This document shows, piece by piece, positions 17,412 through 28,730 of a stretch of 64,000 nucleotides of DNA; the stretch's first letter is position 1; the number at the start of each line of letters is the position of its first letter. The stretch is from assembly GCF_002157465.1 (NCBI RefSeq), contig NZ_NHOC01000005.1, positions 71,134 through 135,133 of the forward strand. The letters run 5' to 3'. The DNA comes from Butyricicoccus porcorum (GTDB lineage Bacteria > Bacillota > Clostridia > Oscillospirales > Butyricicoccaceae). Under the pieces are notes generated by a model. It made no database searches and had not been told where the DNA came from. It was given only the letters and a program-made list of their open reading frames with translations. The translations under genes were made by a program, and so were the position numbers.

Positions 17412-17445
17412 GTACAAAATAAACAAAGAAAGGAGCGCTGAACCC

Positions 17446-17547
17446 ATGGAAGGCATTCTGAAGATCCGCGACTATCAGCCGCAGCCCGACAAGCCCGATA
17501 TTGACGACCTCATCTACGGTGACGATCATCATGTTTCCGAAAAGTAA
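17446..17547 (+). CDS. Small 33-residue protein, unknown function
   Basis: A compact gene with its own promoter, AAAGGAG at 10-11 nt before the ATG, a 33-codon frame and a terminator 29 nt after the stop. The product (MEGILKIRDYQPQPDKPD, then IDDLIYGDDHHVSEK) is soluble and acidic toward the C-terminus, with no membrane helix and no cysteines. I do not recognise it. The complete set of signals argues for a real microprotein or, less likely, a small RNA that happens to be open. Confidence 0.6.
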   Translation: MEGILKIRDYQPQPDKPDIDDLIYGDDHHVSEK

Positions 17548-17575
17548 GACCAACTTGTAAGAACATCAGAGATTT

Positions 17576-17600
17576 CCACGCAGAGAGGCGTGGTTTTTTT
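17576..17600 (+). terminator. Terminator of 33-codon gene
   Basis: CCACGC/GCGTGG with a 6-nt loop and a run of seven Ts. Confidence 0.85.
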
Positions 17601-17667
17601 CTACCCAAAACAGCGGCACAGGACAAAAAAACTCCCGCCGTTTTTATATGATAGATGAAGATAAATC

Positions 17668-17718
17668 CACGTCATATCGTGGCAGCGCCGCACCTTGTTC
17701 CAAAGGTGCGGCGCCTTT
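17668..17718 (+). terminator. Tandem hairpins, second one terminator-like
   Basis: CCACG/CGTGG (17668-17683) is followed directly by a 12-bp stem GCGCCGCACCTT/AAGGTGCGGCGC (17685-17714) with CTTTTG after it. No plus-strand gene ends nearby other than the 33-codon gene, which has its own terminator. Confidence 0.45.
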
Positions 17719-17791
17719 TGTTATCCACAGTTTCCACAGAGTTTTGCACAAAGTAGAAACCAGTACACGTAATACTGTACGTATTGTCTGC

Positions 17792-17980
17792 TCACAGGCT
17801 GCGGCAATATGCTGCAATCGCCTGACGGGCAAAGGAAGCCGTCCCCTTTCCGCCCGCATGGTCGATGTTCTCCGTCATGCTCCCGCCTGCGGCATACATC
17901 TCACCGAGCGACCGCAGTATTTCCGGCGTGCAGGTGTAGTAGTGCTCTGTGATGAAGGCACGCAGCGTCAGAGTCAAGGC
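17792..17980 (-). pseudogene. Remnant of a TipAS/MerR-type regulator, C-terminal end only
   Basis: The frame ending here reads LRAFITEHYYTCTPEILRS, then LGEMYAAGGSMTENIDHAGGKGTASFARQAIAAYC, which matches the last third of the TipAS drug-binding domain. Nothing of the HTH or the rest of the domain precedes it; the frame runs back only into the 3' end of the TIGR04076-type gene. No ribosome site is seen. Most likely a deletion scar of a MerR-family multidrug-sensing regulator. Confidence 0.65.
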
Positions 17981-18017
17981 CTTTTTGCAAAATATTCTTG
18001 GATACCTGCGGGACAGC

Positions 18018-18365
18018 TTATCGAACCGGTGTATAATCAATTTCTGAAATATTCTCCGTAGCTTCGAGTTTAAAGATAACCGGTCTTAATCCATCATTAC
18101 AGCTGCATATCGCAACGCCGGGTTTTCTGATCCAATCCCCATAATAAAAAACATCGTTTCCTGCTCCATGTGCCAGGGCAAATACATATTGGTAAATCGC
18201 TTTCCATGCTTCGTCACAAAATCCTTCCGGTTTTGCATAATCCGCATAAAATATCTGTCCCGCTCTCATCATTGGGCAGGCAGTCAGTCCGACTGCACCG
18301 TATTCCTCCGCCAATTCCTTGTCAAATGTTGTTTTTAGCACAGTTATTTTGACTTTTTTCATCAT
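18018..18365 (-). CDS. TIGR04076-type small protein
   Basis: 115 residues, starting at either of two adjacent ATGs after GGAAAG. It opens MMKKVKITVLKTTF and has GLTACPMMRAGQIFYADYAKPEGFCDEAWKAIYQYVFALAHG and DWIRKPGVAICSCNDGLRPVIFKLEA, the pattern of TIGR04076 proteins common in Clostridia, with conserved cysteines (CP, FC, CSC). The role is unknown. Its 3' end abuts the regulator remnant, so the neighbourhood has suffered a deletion. Confidence 0.82.
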   Translation of the reverse strand: MMKKVKITVLKTTFDKELAEEYGAVGLTACPMMRAGQIFYADYAKPEGFCDEAWKAIYQYVFALAHGAGNDVFYYGDWIRKPGVAICSCNDGLRPVIFKLEATENISEIDYTPVR

Positions 18366-18412
18366 TTTGTCTCTTTCCTCTCATTCAAATTTTCCTGTCT
18401 TCAGGGCATCAC

Positions 18413-19918
18413 TCACCGGAACCGATACTGAATCGCCTCCGCGATGTGCGCAGCAGAGATGTGCTCTTCCCCGGCGAGGTCGGCAATGGTGCGCGCCAGG
18501 CGCAGCACGCGGTCATAGCTGCGCGCCGTCATGCCGAGCCGTTCAAATGCCGCATCCATCAGCTTCTGTCCGGCTTCATCCAGTCGGCAAAACTCTGCCA
18601 GCTGTGCCGGGCGCATGTCCGCATTGCATGTAACCCCGGTTCCCCGATAGCGCGCCAGCTGGCGCTCCCGCGCCGCGACAACGCGTGCACGGATGTCTGC
18701 CGAACACTCCGCAGGCTTGCGCTCAGACAGATCTTTGAGCGGAACCGGACGCACATCCATTTGAATATCAATGCGGTCGAGCAGCGGGCCGGATATTTTT
18801 TTGCGGTATTCACGCACCTCATGCGGCGTACAGCGGCACCGCCCGGATGGATGCCCATACCATCCGCACTTGCACGGGTTCATCGCGCAAATCAGCATAA
18901 ATTTTGCCGGATAGGTCACGCGCCCCGCAGTGCGGACGATGGAAACTGTCCCGTCCTCCAGCGGCTGGCGCAGTACCTCCAGCGCATCCTTGCGGAACTC
19001 CGGCAGCTCATCGAGAAACAGTACGCCATTGTGCGCGAGGCTGAGCTCACCGGGCATGGGGAGCCCCATGCCGCCGCCTGCAATGCCTGCGGCGCTCGTC
19101 GTATGATGCGGCGACCGGATCGGGCGCAGATCGCTGCGCGCCGCCTTTGCCCCTTCCCCGATGACAGAATAGATGCGCACGACATCCAGCTTCTCCTCCG
19201 GCGTCATCGGCGGCAGGATGGTGCCGATGCGCTTTGCCATCATACTCTTGCCCGAACCGGGCGTGCCGCACAACAACATGTTATGCCCGCCTGCCGCCGC
19301 GATTTCCATCGCGCGCTTGACATTTTCCTGCCCCATGACATCGGAGAAATCGGGCATACCGGCGTGTTCCTCCGGTTTCTCCGGCTTTCCGTCGTAGGGC
19401 TGCATGCGGTTTTTCCCCGACAGGTGGTCCAGAATCTCCTGTGTATGCTTTGCCGCATAGATGGTCAGAGCACCCGCAAGCGAGGCTTCTTCCGCATTTT
19501 CCTCCGGCACAAACAGGCAGGTTTTGCCGGAATCACGCACCGCCATCGCCATCGAAAGCGCACCGCGCACCGGGCGCAGCGCCCCATTCAGGCTCATCTC
19601 CCCGATGAACACACAGTCCTCTGGCAGCGGCTCAATCTGTCCGAGTGCGGCCATCAGCCCAAGGAACACCGGCAGATCATATACTGCTCCCTCTTTCTTT
19701 CGGTCAGCGGGCGCAAGGTTGACTGTTTTGCGGCAGGGCGGAACCGCAAGCCCCATGCTGCGCGCCGCCGTTGTGACACGCTCCTTTGCTTCGCGTACCG
19801 CCGCACCCGGCAGTCCGACGATATCAAACGCCGGCAAACCGTTGGCAACCCCGCACTCTACTGTCACCAGATATCCTTCTATGCCATAAATCCCCGCAGA
19901 AAATGCCGTCGCAATCAT
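18413..19918 (-). CDS. comM: ComM/YifB-family Mg-chelatase-like AAA+ ATPase
   Basis: 501 residues from the ATG of MIATAFSAGIYGIEG, 8 nt after AGGAG; the longer frame is leader. The N-terminal Lon-like ChlI domain (VECGVANGLPAFDIVGLPGAAVREAKERV) is followed by an AAA+ module with Walker A GTPGSGKSMM, Walker B VLFLDELPEF and the C-terminal Mg_chelatase_C domain (ARVVAARERQLARYRG). ComM is a hexameric helicase promoting branch migration during homologous recombination in transformation. No other competence gene is in the window. Confidence 0.93.
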   Translation of the reverse strand: MIATAFSAGIYGIEGYLVTVECGVANGLPAFDIVGLPGAAVREAKERVTTAARSMGLAVPPCRKTVNLAPADRKKEGAVYDLPVFLGLMAALGQIEPLPEDCVFIGEMSLNGALRPVRGALSMAMAVRDSGKTCLFVPEENAEEASLAGALTIYAAKHTQEILDHLSGKNRMQPYDGKPEKPEEHAGMPDFSDVMGQENVKRAMEIAAAGGHNMLLCGTPGSGKSMMAKRIGTILPPMTPEEKLDVVRIYSVIGEGAKAARSDLRPIRSPHHTTSAAGIAGGGMGLPMPGELSLAHNGVLFLDELPEFRKDALEVLRQPLEDGTVSIVRTAGRVTYPAKFMLICAMNPCKCGWYGHPSGRCRCTPHEVREYRKKISGPLLDRIDIQMDVRPVPLKDLSERKPAECSADIRARVVAARERQLARYRGTGVTCNADMRPAQLAEFCRLDEAGQKLMDAAFERLGMTARSYDRVLRLARTIADLAGEEHISAAHIAEAIQYRFR

Positions 19919-20325
19919 CGCTGATGCTCCTTTTCTTTCCCAATTTTCCGGTACAATTTGCATCCATTTTACCGCATTCCGACCTGAATGGCAATCATTG
20001 CCTGCACTGGTTTCCTGTATTTGGTTCAAATTTATCATAATATTACCAGCACAGCACAATGAATGATATTTTCTGAGTTTTTCCAAGTTTTTTTGTGTCA
20101 TTTGCGTAAATTCTTTCGGTTTTCTGTTTACAGCCGTATTTTTTTTTGTTAAAATAGACAAGGTTGAAGGGCGTTGCAAACGGCAACCCCCTCTCTGACC
20201 CCTTCTGTTTCGCCACAGTCAGCCCACTCCTGATTGTCCCGAAGCGAAAGCAACCGTCTGCGGTTTCGAGCAAAGATCGCATTACGGTTTCGCAGAAAAA
20301 AAAATATAGGAGGAACTATTGAATC
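19919..20325. other. 407-bp divergent region between comM and nifJ
   Basis: It contains the nifJ promoter and a leader of about 165 nt with two GGTTTCG repeats (20255-20261 and 20286-20292). No ORF with a ribosome site and no recognised riboswitch is seen. Confidence 0.5.
20127..20155 (+). promoter_or_regulatory. nifJ promoter
   Basis: TTTACA, 17-bp spacer that includes a nine-T run, TAAAAT. The start codon is about 170 nt downstream. Confidence 0.65.
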
Positions 20326-23874
<3,549 letters not shown>

Positions 23875-23904
23875 TCCCGTTCATTTCATTCAATCAAATA
23901 CCCG

Positions 23905-23937
23905 TTCCCGGCGGCATTTGCCGCCGGGAACTTTTTT
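23905..23937 (+). terminator. nifJ terminator
   Basis: 12-bp stem TTCCCGGCGGCA/TGCCGCCGGGAA with a 2-nt loop in the perfect form, followed by CTTTTTT. Confidence 0.92.
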
Positions 23938-23966
23938 GTCTGATTCTTAAAATTTTCTTACTCCCC

Positions 23967-23995
23967 TTGCATTTCTTCGTGTATTGTTGTATTAT
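23967..23995 (+). promoter_or_regulatory. Promoter of glycosyltransferase gene
   Basis: TTGCAT, 17 bp, TATTAT. About 240 nt of leader follow; the leader has no gene I can support. Confidence 0.6.
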
Positions 23996-24242
23996 TGTAT
24001 CAATATCTTAGTACAGTAATTCAGTCAATCTTTCCAAATTCTTTACTGCGGCCTTTCCCGTGCGCTTAACCTCTGTCTGGTATCGTTGCAATCAGATCGG
24101 GCAGAGAGTGATTCGCAACCAAGCCGCAACCGCTTCGACAGAATTTCGTAAGATATTTGCGCGGGCTGCCGCAAGAATTGTGCGGTATCCTGATACAAAA
24201 CAGCGAAGGGAGGGAGTCAGGCAGCCGCGGCTGTCTGACAAA

Positions 24243-25343
24243 ATGATGAAACACATTTTAATTTTAACCGGCCGCTTTGGCATGGGGCACTGCTGCGCAG
24301 CGGAAGCCGTTCGTCAGGAGCTTCTGACGGTCAACCCGCAGGCGGAGGTGCAGATTGTCGATCTCGTGGACTACCTGTTCCCGCATCTCGGTGGAGCGAT
24401 TTACCGCACGTTTGCGCACATGGTCAACCATTGCTCCGCCATGTATAATTTCCTGAACCGCGCAGCCGGGCGCTGCGGCATCCTGCCGATGAAAGCAGTC
24501 ATCGCGCAAAAAATCGACCGTCTGTTGCTGGAATATCATGCGGATATCGTGGTTTCTACGCTCCCGATCTGCTCGCAGTGCATCTCCGCCTACAAGCAGT
24601 TGCGCGGCGCGGACATCCCGCTTTACACCTATATCACCGACATCGGCGCACAGGACGAATGGATTGTCCCGCACACCGACGCGTATTTTGTCGGCGCAGC
24701 GGAAACAAAGGCGGAACTGATGGAAAAAGGTGTGCCCACCGCTTGCATCCATATTTGCGGCATTCCCGTCCGGCGCGATTTCCTCCATCCATCTGAGGCT
24801 GTGCGCACTTCCGGCAGGCAAGCGGAGCTGCTGGTGATGGGTGGCGGTCTGGGGCTGCTCCCATCGTCTGACGCATTTCTGTCCGCGCTCAGCAAAGTGG
24901 AAGGTGTCCATCTGACTGTCATCACCGGCAAAAACAAGGTGCTTTACACGCGCCTGCGCGACCAGTATCCCGGCATCACGGTCGTGGGCTACACCGACCG
25001 CGTCGCGGATTATATGCGCCGCGCCGACCTGTTACTCACAAAATCCGGCGGCATCACGACGTTTGAAGCAATCCACTGCGGCACGCCGCTGTATATCATC
25101 CAGCCATTCCTCATGCAGGAAATCCGCAACGCGCAGTACATCGAACGAGAGGAGCTTGGACGCGTGCTGTGGATACAGCCGGATGACATCGCGCACGACA
25201 TTCTTTCCCTGCTGCACGATGAGGTACGGCTGTCCGCGATGAAGCGAAACATGTCACAGCTGCGGGACAATCTGGAAGAAATCTGTCCTGCCGCATATTA
25301 TGGAGAGCCTGCAAATAAAAAGTCAAGCCCAAATTGGACTTGA
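24243..25343 (+). CDS. MGDG-synthase-type glycolipid glycosyltransferase
   Basis: 366 residues from MMKHILILTGRFGMGHCCAAEAV. The N-terminal MGDG_synth domain carries the GMGHxxAA acceptor motif; the C-terminal GT28 half has LLTKSGGITTFEAIHCGTPLYII, the UDP-sugar pocket. UgtP-like enzymes add sugars to diacylglycerol at the membrane, making glycolipid anchors. No close Shine-Dalgarno precedes the ATG pair: GGGAGG lies about 30 nt upstream, and a 10-bp hairpin (GTCAGGCAGC/GCTGTCTGAC) fills the gap. The frame extends upstream to 24060, but that part has no family similarity. An IS110 element follows. Confidence 0.85.
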   Translation: MMKHILILTGRFGMGHCCAAEAVRQELLTVNPQAEVQIVDLVDYLFPHLGGAIYRTFAHMVNHCSAMYNFLNRAAGRCGILPMKAVIAQKIDRLLLEYHADIVVSTLPICSQCISAYKQLRGADIPLYTYITDIGAQDEWIVPHTDAYFVGAAETKAELMEKGVPTACIHICGIPVRRDFLHPSEAVRTSGRQAELLVMGGGLGLLPSSDAFLSALSKVEGVHLTVITGKNKVLYTRLRDQYPGITVVGYTDRVADYMRRADLLLTKSGGITTFEAIHCGTPLYIIQPFLMQEIRNAQYIEREELGRVLWIQPDDIAHDILSLLHDEVRLSAMKRNMSQLRDNLEEICPAAYYGEPANKKSSPNWT

Positions 25344-25363
25344 CGAAAGAAAATTTTGCAGGC
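25307..25363 (+). terminator. Nested inverted repeat at end of glycosyltransferase gene
   Basis: Outer arms GCCTGCAAA/TTTTGCAGGC enclose an inner stem GTCAAG/CTTGAC that overlaps the stop codon. It may act as a terminator, but only AAAATTTT follows the inner stem, so the call is weak. Confidence 0.4.
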
Positions 25364-25388
25364 GGCAGGTAACTGCAAAAGGGCACGA

Positions 25389-25417
25389 CAAAAAGGCCAC
25401 CGTGAAACCGCTGGCCT
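25389..25417 (-). terminator. Terminator-like hairpin after IS110 transposase
   Basis: Minus strand AGGCCA/TGGCCT with a 12-nt loop followed by TTTTTG. Confidence 0.5.
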
Positions 25418-25439
25418 GCAATGTCGGGGTGTTTGGCTG

Positions 25440-26690
25440 TCAGTTGGTCTGGTTTAGACCGGTGGAATCCATATCTACCGGCGGTAGATCGTCCAAGGTG
25501 GCGAGGTAATCTCTCACCTTTGCGTAGTACCGCCGCAGGAACTTGTTCGCACCGGCTGTCATGTAGACATAGAAGGGCTTGCCCTCGGCTCGCTTGCGGT
25601 CAAGGAACTGGTACACAGGCTCCTCGGCTGGCGAGCATCTGAGATAGATTCCCATGATGTTGAACAGCGTCTTGCGAAGATACGGCGAGCCGCGCTTCGA
25701 GGAACGGTTGCTGCGCACATTCTTGTCGCCGGACTGGTTCGGCATAGGGTCAACACCGGCAAACGCGATCAGAGACTTCTTCTGCTCAAAGCGGCGCACA
25801 TCGCCAATCTCTGCCATCAGCTGAGGCCCCAGAGACTCGCCTACGCCGTATAGTTCCATGACGACTGGGTATTCCGGCAGCAGGGAAGCCAGACGGTTCA
25901 TCTCGGCGCGGTAGATCTCCACAGAACGAGAGATACTGGTCAGTTGGTTCGCAGCCTCCTGCACCAGCAGCTTCGTGGTTTCGGACGACGACACCAGCAC
26001 CACGGCAGACTTGGCGAGGGTGTAAACTTCTTCAGCGTTGCTTTGCTTGAAAATGTAGCCGTGCCGTTTGCACCATTTCCGGTAACGCTCGGAAAAGGCG
26101 TTCAGGCTGTGTCTGCGGACGCAGTCCACGTGCCAAAAGGCGTAGGTGAAATCCACCCACTTCTGCGTACCGTCCCTGCGGACCGGGCTGTCAAAGCATT
26201 TGCGGATGCCGGGGAAGGACTGTTCCTGTAGGGCGATCAGGTTGTTGGCGGTTGCGGTTTTCTGCTTACTGGCCAGCTGAAACTGGCGGTTCAGCGTTTT
26301 CAGGTCATAACGAATCGTATCCATGGGAGTATAATCCCGCAGATCCGCCCAGTTGTCAAGGGCATAGCGGGCAATCTTCACAGCGTCTGCCTTATCGGTC
26401 TTGACCCTGCGCAGAGAATTGCCGCCGTACTCCCGGATGAGCAGCGGATTGACCGCGCTGACGTACAGGCCTGCTTCGTGCAGCACATTGGCCACCGGCT
26501 CGTAGTAGCGGCCGGTGTGCTCCATGACGACCCGCGTCTCGCCGTCAAGCGTCTTGAGCTGCCGGGCAAGATCAAGCAGTGCTTCGGCGCTGTGGCCCAC
26601 CTCAAACGGAACCTTTACAACCTCGCCAAACGGACGGAGCACGGCCACCGTACTTTTTCTGCTGGAAACATCAATACCTGCTGCGTTCAT
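25440..26690 (-). CDS. IS110-family DEDD transposase/recombinase
   Basis: 416 residues from the ATG 8 nt after GGGAG. The N-terminal RuvC-like DEDD domain shows AAGIDVSSRKSTVAV (Asp), VVMEHTGRYYEP (Glu) and LRRVKTDKADAVKIARYA (two Asp). The C-terminal Transposase_20 domain has GVGESLGPQLMAEIGDVRRF and FAGVDPMPNQSGD with the serine region SSKRGSPYLRKTLFNI. Such enzymes excise a circle and integrate guided by a bridge RNA. All catalytic residues are present, so the copy looks intact. Confidence 0.95.
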   Translation of the reverse strand: MNAAGIDVSSRKSTVAVLRPFGEVVKVPFEVGHSAEALLDLARQLKTLDGETRVVMEHTGRYYEPVANVLHEAGLYVSAVNPLLIREYGGNSLRRVKTDKADAVKIARYALDNWADLRDYTPMDTIRYDLKTLNRQFQLASKQKTATANNLIALQEQSFPGIRKCFDSPVRRDGTQKWVDFTYAFWHVDCVRRHSLNAFSERYRKWCKRHGYIFKQSNAEEVYTLAKSAVVLVSSSETTKLLVQEAANQLTSISRSVEIYRAEMNRLASLLPEYPVVMELYGVGESLGPQLMAEIGDVRRFEQKKSLIAFAGVDPMPNQSGDKNVRSNRSSKRGSPYLRKTLFNIMGIYLRCSPAEEPVYQFLDRKRAEGKPFYVYMTAGANKFLRRYYAKVRDYLATLDDLPPVDMDSTGLNQTN

Positions 26691-26699
26691 AAGAATCAC

Positions 26700-26930
26700 T
26701 CCCGTTTAGAATTTGCAATGGACAAATGCCATCCTTTTCCCATTGCCGATTCCATCTGTTTGATGACGCGAACGCTCAGGCTCTACCTGCACAAATCGAA
26801 CGCTGCGAATGAGAGGATGGCTGACTGACTTTCTCACGGACGTGAAAGCCCTTGGAGGCAAAGGTCAGACCATTACCTCTTCATTCTAACAGCTTAGGCA
26901 ACGAGATGTCCCATGCCTATGGCTGGCTGC
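26700..26930 (-). ncRNA. Candidate IS110 bridge RNA region (left end)
   Basis: The non-coding end upstream of the transposase is where IS110-group elements encode their bridge RNA. GCCATCCT (26728-26735) pairs with AGGATGGC (26814-26821) around an 80-nt loop, and CTTTC-CAC/GTG-AAAG (about 26832-26852) makes another hairpin. CGAACGCT occurs twice (about 26770 and 26797). Strand and ends are inferred from the family, not from transcript evidence. Confidence 0.45.
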
Positions 26931-26975
26931 CATATATCAAGGGGCAAATTTATAGTAACAGGAGGCAACGGTATC

Positions 26976-27659
26976 ATGAAAAAATATGTTCTCGGCGCAC
27001 TGGGTACGGCAGCACTGTGTTACAGCATTGTTCCGACCTATGGCGGCAAGCTGCTGCACCGATTGCGCCGCCCGGAGCCGGACGACACACTGTATCTGAC
27101 CTTCGACGACGGTCCTGACCCGGTTTATACACCGCAGCTGCTCGACCTGCTCTCGGAATATGGCATCCACGCGAGCTTTTTCGTTGTCGCACAGTCCGCA
27201 CAGCGTAACCCCGGCCTGATCGCCCGCATGAAACGCGAAGGACATCTGATCGGGCTGCATTCCCTTCAACACAAAAACGGGATGCTCCAGCCGCCCATCT
27301 CGGCATGCCGCGACTTTGTACATGCTGCCTGCATCATGCAGCAGCTCGGCGCACCGGCCTTTTATTACCGCGCGCCGTGGGGACACTGGAATCTCGCCTG
27401 CCTCGCAGAGCTGTACAGCTATGGTATGAAGCCGGTGCTGTGGGATGTCATGGCACAGGACTGGCGCGGCGATACAACAGCGAAGGAAATCGCACAAAAG
27501 CTGCGCCGCCGCACCTGTGGCGGCAGCATCCTCTGCCTGCACGACGGACGCGGCAAAAATGATGCGCCTGCACGCACCATTGCCGCGCTGCACGACGTCC
27601 TGCCCGACTGGCTGGATGCGGGCTTCCGCTTCGATACGGTGGATCACTATGAACACTAA
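26976..27659 (+). CDS. Polysaccharide deacetylase (NodB fold, CE4)
   Basis: 227 residues from the ATG after AGGAGG. A short hydrophobic N-terminus (VLGALGTAALCYSIVPTYGG) may anchor it to the membrane outside face. NodB motifs: LTFDDGPDP (catalytic and metal Asp), GLHSLQH (metal His pair), RAPWGHWN, LWDVMAQDW and CLHDG (catalytic His). CE4 enzymes de-N-acetylate peptidoglycan, chitin-like or other amino sugars, so the exact glycan is not readable. Its stop overlaps the next gene by 11 nt, so they are translationally coupled. Confidence 0.92.
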   Translation: MKKYVLGALGTAALCYSIVPTYGGKLLHRLRRPEPDDTLYLTFDDGPDPVYTPQLLDLLSEYGIHASFFVVAQSAQRNPGLIARMKREGHLIGLHSLQHKNGMLQPPISACRDFVHAACIMQQLGAPAFYYRAPWGHWNLACLAELYSYGMKPVLWDVMAQDWRGDTTAKEIAQKLRRRTCGGSILCLHDGRGKNDAPARTIAALHDVLPDWLDAGFRFDTVDHYEH

Positions 27660-28689
27660 ACGCTCTCCCAAGCGCCTGCTGGCGCACATCGCTCTGTTCA
27701 TCGGGCTGATTGCCCTGACCTTTTTCATCCTGCTGCGCGGGCAGAACCTCTCTGAACTGCTCGCTGTCCTGCGCGGTGTCCGGGTGCGCTGGCTTGCGCT
27801 CGCCGCAGGCTGCATGTGCGTGTTCCTGCTGTGCGAGGCGGTAAATCTGCGCGGCTGTTTGCAGCTGTTCGGCTGCCGCTGCACGGTGCCACAGGCAATC
27901 CGCTATGCGCTGACCGGCTTTTTTTTCAGTTCGGTCACGCCATCCGCGAGCGGCGGACAGCCCATGCAGCTGTATGCGATGCACCGCGACCGCATTCCGG
28001 TCTCACATGGCACGCTCGCACTGCTCACGCAGTTTTCCTCCTTCCAGACGATAACCGTCACCTTCGCGGCCGCCGGATTTGTCCTGCAATACGCGCTTTT
28101 GTCGGAAGAAGTGGGTCGCTTTCGCTGGCTGTTCGCACTCGGTGCCGCTGCCAACGTCGTGCTGCTGCTCATCACGCTGACGGCAATTTTTTCCCGACGG
28201 CTGTCTCATTCGCTGATCCGCGCGGCTTGCGGCATCCTGCACGCGCTGCACATCAAAAAAGCCGCTGCCATCGAGCAGCAGCTGACAAGCCAGCTCGCAC
28301 TGTACCAGCGCAGCGCGGCATATCTCCGGCAAAATCGCTCCGCCCTGCTGGGCGTGCTCACAGTGACTGCCGTACAGATTGCGGCGTTTTACAGCATTCC
28401 CTATCTGGTATATTTGTCACTCGGACTGCCGCTATGTTCATTCTGGATGGTTCTCTCGCTCCAGGCAGTGCTGCATATATCCGTTTCCTCGCTGCCGCTT
28501 CCGGGTGCGGTCGGCGCGAGTGAAGGCGCGTTCCTGCTGCTGTTCCGCTCCGTATTTCCGGCAGCGGCGCTGCACGACGCGATGCTGCTCAGCCGCGGTG
28601 TGAGCTTTTACCTGTTCGTCGCGCTCAGCGGCCTGTACATTGCCGTCTGGTCGCTCTTCGGGCAAAAAAAGAACAGCGAACCCGGCTGA
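27649..28689 (+). CDS. Lysylphosphatidylglycerol-synthase-type membrane protein
   Basis: 346 residues, beginning MNTKRSPKRLLAHIALFIGLIAL inside the deacetylase 3' end. It has about seven or eight transmembrane helices and the UPF0104/LPG_synthase_TM pattern: ALTGFFFSSVTPSASGGQPMQ and SVSSLPLPGAVGASEGAFLLLF. There is no soluble MprF-type aminoacyl transferase domain, so it is a flippase-like or glycolipid-related relative rather than a full MprF. Together with the deacetylase and the glycosyltransferase upstream of the IS, it suggests envelope lipid or glycolipid work. Confidence 0.88.
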   Translation: MNTKRSPKRLLAHIALFIGLIALTFFILLRGQNLSELLAVLRGVRVRWLALAAGCMCVFLLCEAVNLRGCLQLFGCRCTVPQAIRYALTGFFFSSVTPSASGGQPMQLYAMHRDRIPVSHGTLALLTQFSSFQTITVTFAAAGFVLQYALLSEEVGRFRWLFALGAAANVVLLLITLTAIFSRRLSHSLIRAACGILHALHIKKAAAIEQQLTSQLALYQRSAAYLRQNRSALLGVLTVTAVQIAAFYSIPYLVYLSLGLPLCSFWMVLSLQAVLHISVSSLPLPGAVGASEGAFLLLFRSVFPAAALHDAMLLSRGVSFYLFVALSGLYIAVWSLFGQKKNSEPG

Positions 28690-28713
28690 CATGCAGCCGG
28701 TTCGCTGTTTTTT
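28674..28713. terminator. Bidirectional terminator between membrane protein gene and PfkB kinase
   Basis: CAGCGAACCCGGCTG/CAGCCGGTTCGCTG stem with one bulge; six Ts to the right and a run of As to the left serve both strands. It overlaps the end of the membrane protein gene. Confidence 0.85.
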
Positions 28714-28730
28714 CCTCTGTTTGTTATGTG

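Larger units (their letters stand above)
25370..26935 (-). mobile_element. IS110-family insertion sequence, approximate limits
   Basis: One transposase gene flanked by a short downstream end and a non-coding upstream end of about 240 bp, with no obvious terminal inverted repeats, as expected for the IS110 group. The exact ends cannot be fixed without an empty site. It sits between a glycolipid glycosyltransferase and a polysaccharide deacetylase, all otherwise on the plus strand. Confidence 0.75.

Noticed and set aside
20147-20165. Rex operator in the nifJ promoter (TTGTTAAAATAGACAAG)
   Set aside because: Only the left half matches; the right half GACAAGG is too far from TTAACAA.
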